From Sulfurovum sp. (GTDB lineage: Bacteria; Campylobacterota; Campylobacteria; Campylobacterales; Sulfurovaceae): a DNA stretch of 6,860 bases. Of this stretch, positions 6,328 through 6,860 are shown piece by piece (the stretch's first letter is position 1; each line of letters starts with the position of its first letter). The DNA lies in assembly GCA_021159425.1 (NCBI GenBank), contig JAGGRU010000229.1:1-6860 (forward strand), written 5' to 3'. The notes under the pieces were generated by a model, which was not told where the DNA came from, searched no databases, and saw only the letters and a program-made list of their open reading frames with translations. The translations under genes were made by a program, and so were the position numbers.

Positions 6328-6738
6328 TTACTTGGCATCTCTTACACAACGTACATAACGATCATAATATTCTGAAGCTTTGGAACTGTAACCTCTTTTG
6401 AAGTTCACACCCCAAAATGCATCATCCTCATCGGCAACATGTGTTTTGGTCCAGTAAAATGATTCATTTTCTGTATAGGAGAACTCTCTAAGGATCGCAG
6501 GTGAGATACGTGCATAGTCAATGATCGTCAGCAGCTCATGAATAGTTGGCAGCCGCCAATCTTCAAACCCTCCTACTGTCAGTTCTTTACAGTAAATTAC
6601 AGATCTTGGCTGTCTGATCTTTGCTTCTCTGACATGTGGTGTATCTTCCCACATAAGGTTTGTTCGAGGGTCTTGTACTATTGTTATTTCGCCCATAAGT
6701 GCAGAAAGTCCAATTGCTATGATTAGTAGTATACGCAT
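6328..6738 (-). CDS. Small exported DUF1566 (Lcl C-terminal-like) domain protein
   Basis: This is a 136-residue protein with an N-terminal signal peptide (MRILLIIAIGLSALMG) and a single DUF1566/Lcl_C domain. The visible hallmarks are an opening like VQDPRTNLMWED (21-32), GFEDWRLPT (57-65) followed by IHELLTIID, FYWTKT (94-99), and the closing YVRCVR (128-133). Cys50 and Cys131 are the two cysteines of the mature protein and could form a disulphide in the periplasm or outside. The domain family is mostly uncharacterised. The Legionella Lcl C-terminal domain has been linked to adhesion and glycosaminoglycan binding, which does not prove a role here. AAGGAG precedes the ATG by six bases. It is first in the probable operon with nagE, so a link to amino-sugar material is worth considering, but I assign no function. 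Confidence 0.85.
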   Translation of the reverse strand: MRILLIIAIGLSALMGEITIVQDPRTNLMWEDTPHVREAKIRQPRSVIYCKELTVGGFEDWRLPTIHELLTIIDYARISPAILREFSYTENESFYWTKTHVADEDDAFWGVNFKRGYSSKASEYYDRYVRCVRDAK

Positions 6739-6775
6739 ACTTCACTCCTTTAAATTTTAGTATTCTGTTAGTTAA

Positions 6776-6802
6776 AGTATATCAAATATTTGTTATACTC
6801 AA
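6776..6802 (-). promoter_or_regulatory. Possible promoter for the DUF1566-nagE operon
   Basis: Reading the minus strand, a -10-like TATACT (6781 to 6776), preceded by TGA, lies about 38 bases upstream of the DUF1566 ATG. TTGAGT (6802 to 6797) could be a -35, with a spacer of only 15 bases. The surrounding region 6739-6860 is AT-rich and contains no convincing gene on either strand. No operator palindrome is evident. Confidence 0.35.
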
Positions 6803-6860
6803 ACATATTATATGGAAATATACGATTTTTGTAATCTTAGTGTATAGTTCTGAATTATCT

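Noticed and set aside
6794..6799. Plus-strand TATACT near the right end as a promoter for a rightward gene.
   Set aside because: No coding start follows within the window; the only ATG after it (6812) gives 11 codons. It cannot be supported without the flanking sequence.

Overview
The window looks like a chromosomal segment of a low-GC Gram-negative bacterium. It encodes an outer-membrane FadL barrel, exported proteins, and genes with AAGGAG-type ribosome binding sites. Base composition, protein style and compact layout suggest a Campylobacterota relative of the Sulfurovum/Sulfurimonas type. That is an impression, because no taxonomic marker gene is present.

Layout on the + strand: the 3' end of nfo (endonuclease IV, DNA repair) at 1-260; a strong 19-bp hairpin at 276-317; a fadL-like transporter (353-1534) followed one base later by an acyl-CoA synthetase (1536-3071), a plausible fatty-acid uptake and activation pair; a REPIN-like inverted repeat (3068-3124) whose first bases supply the synthetase stop codon; nagA (about 3134-4264); a stand-alone PTS EIIA of the Glc/GlcNAc type (4268-4738); and an unlisted 31-residue membrane microprotein (4738-4833). 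A second REPIN-like element (4847-4903) lies at the convergence point. On the - strand, a small exported DUF1566/Lcl_C protein (6738-6328) is followed 29 bases later by nagE, the GlcNAc-specific EIICB (6298-4919). The last 122 bases hold no gene, only the probable promoter region of the DUF1566 gene.

Functionally, the right two thirds is a GlcNAc uptake and catabolism locus. NagE imports and phosphorylates GlcNAc using phosphate from the separate EIIA, and NagA deacetylates GlcNAc-6-P to GlcN-6-P. EI, HPr and NagB are not in the window. E. coli has these three PTS domains fused in one protein; here EIIA is in the nagA operon and EIICB is on the opposite strand, facing it.

The main points to follow up are: two REPIN-like repeats of one family, with GTAG heads, identical 17-base spacers and opposite orientation; the placement of one repeat, which provides a stop codon and possibly a promoter; a full-length nagA with no ATG/GTG/TTG start at its natural N-terminus; and the translationally coupled microprotein behind EIIA.
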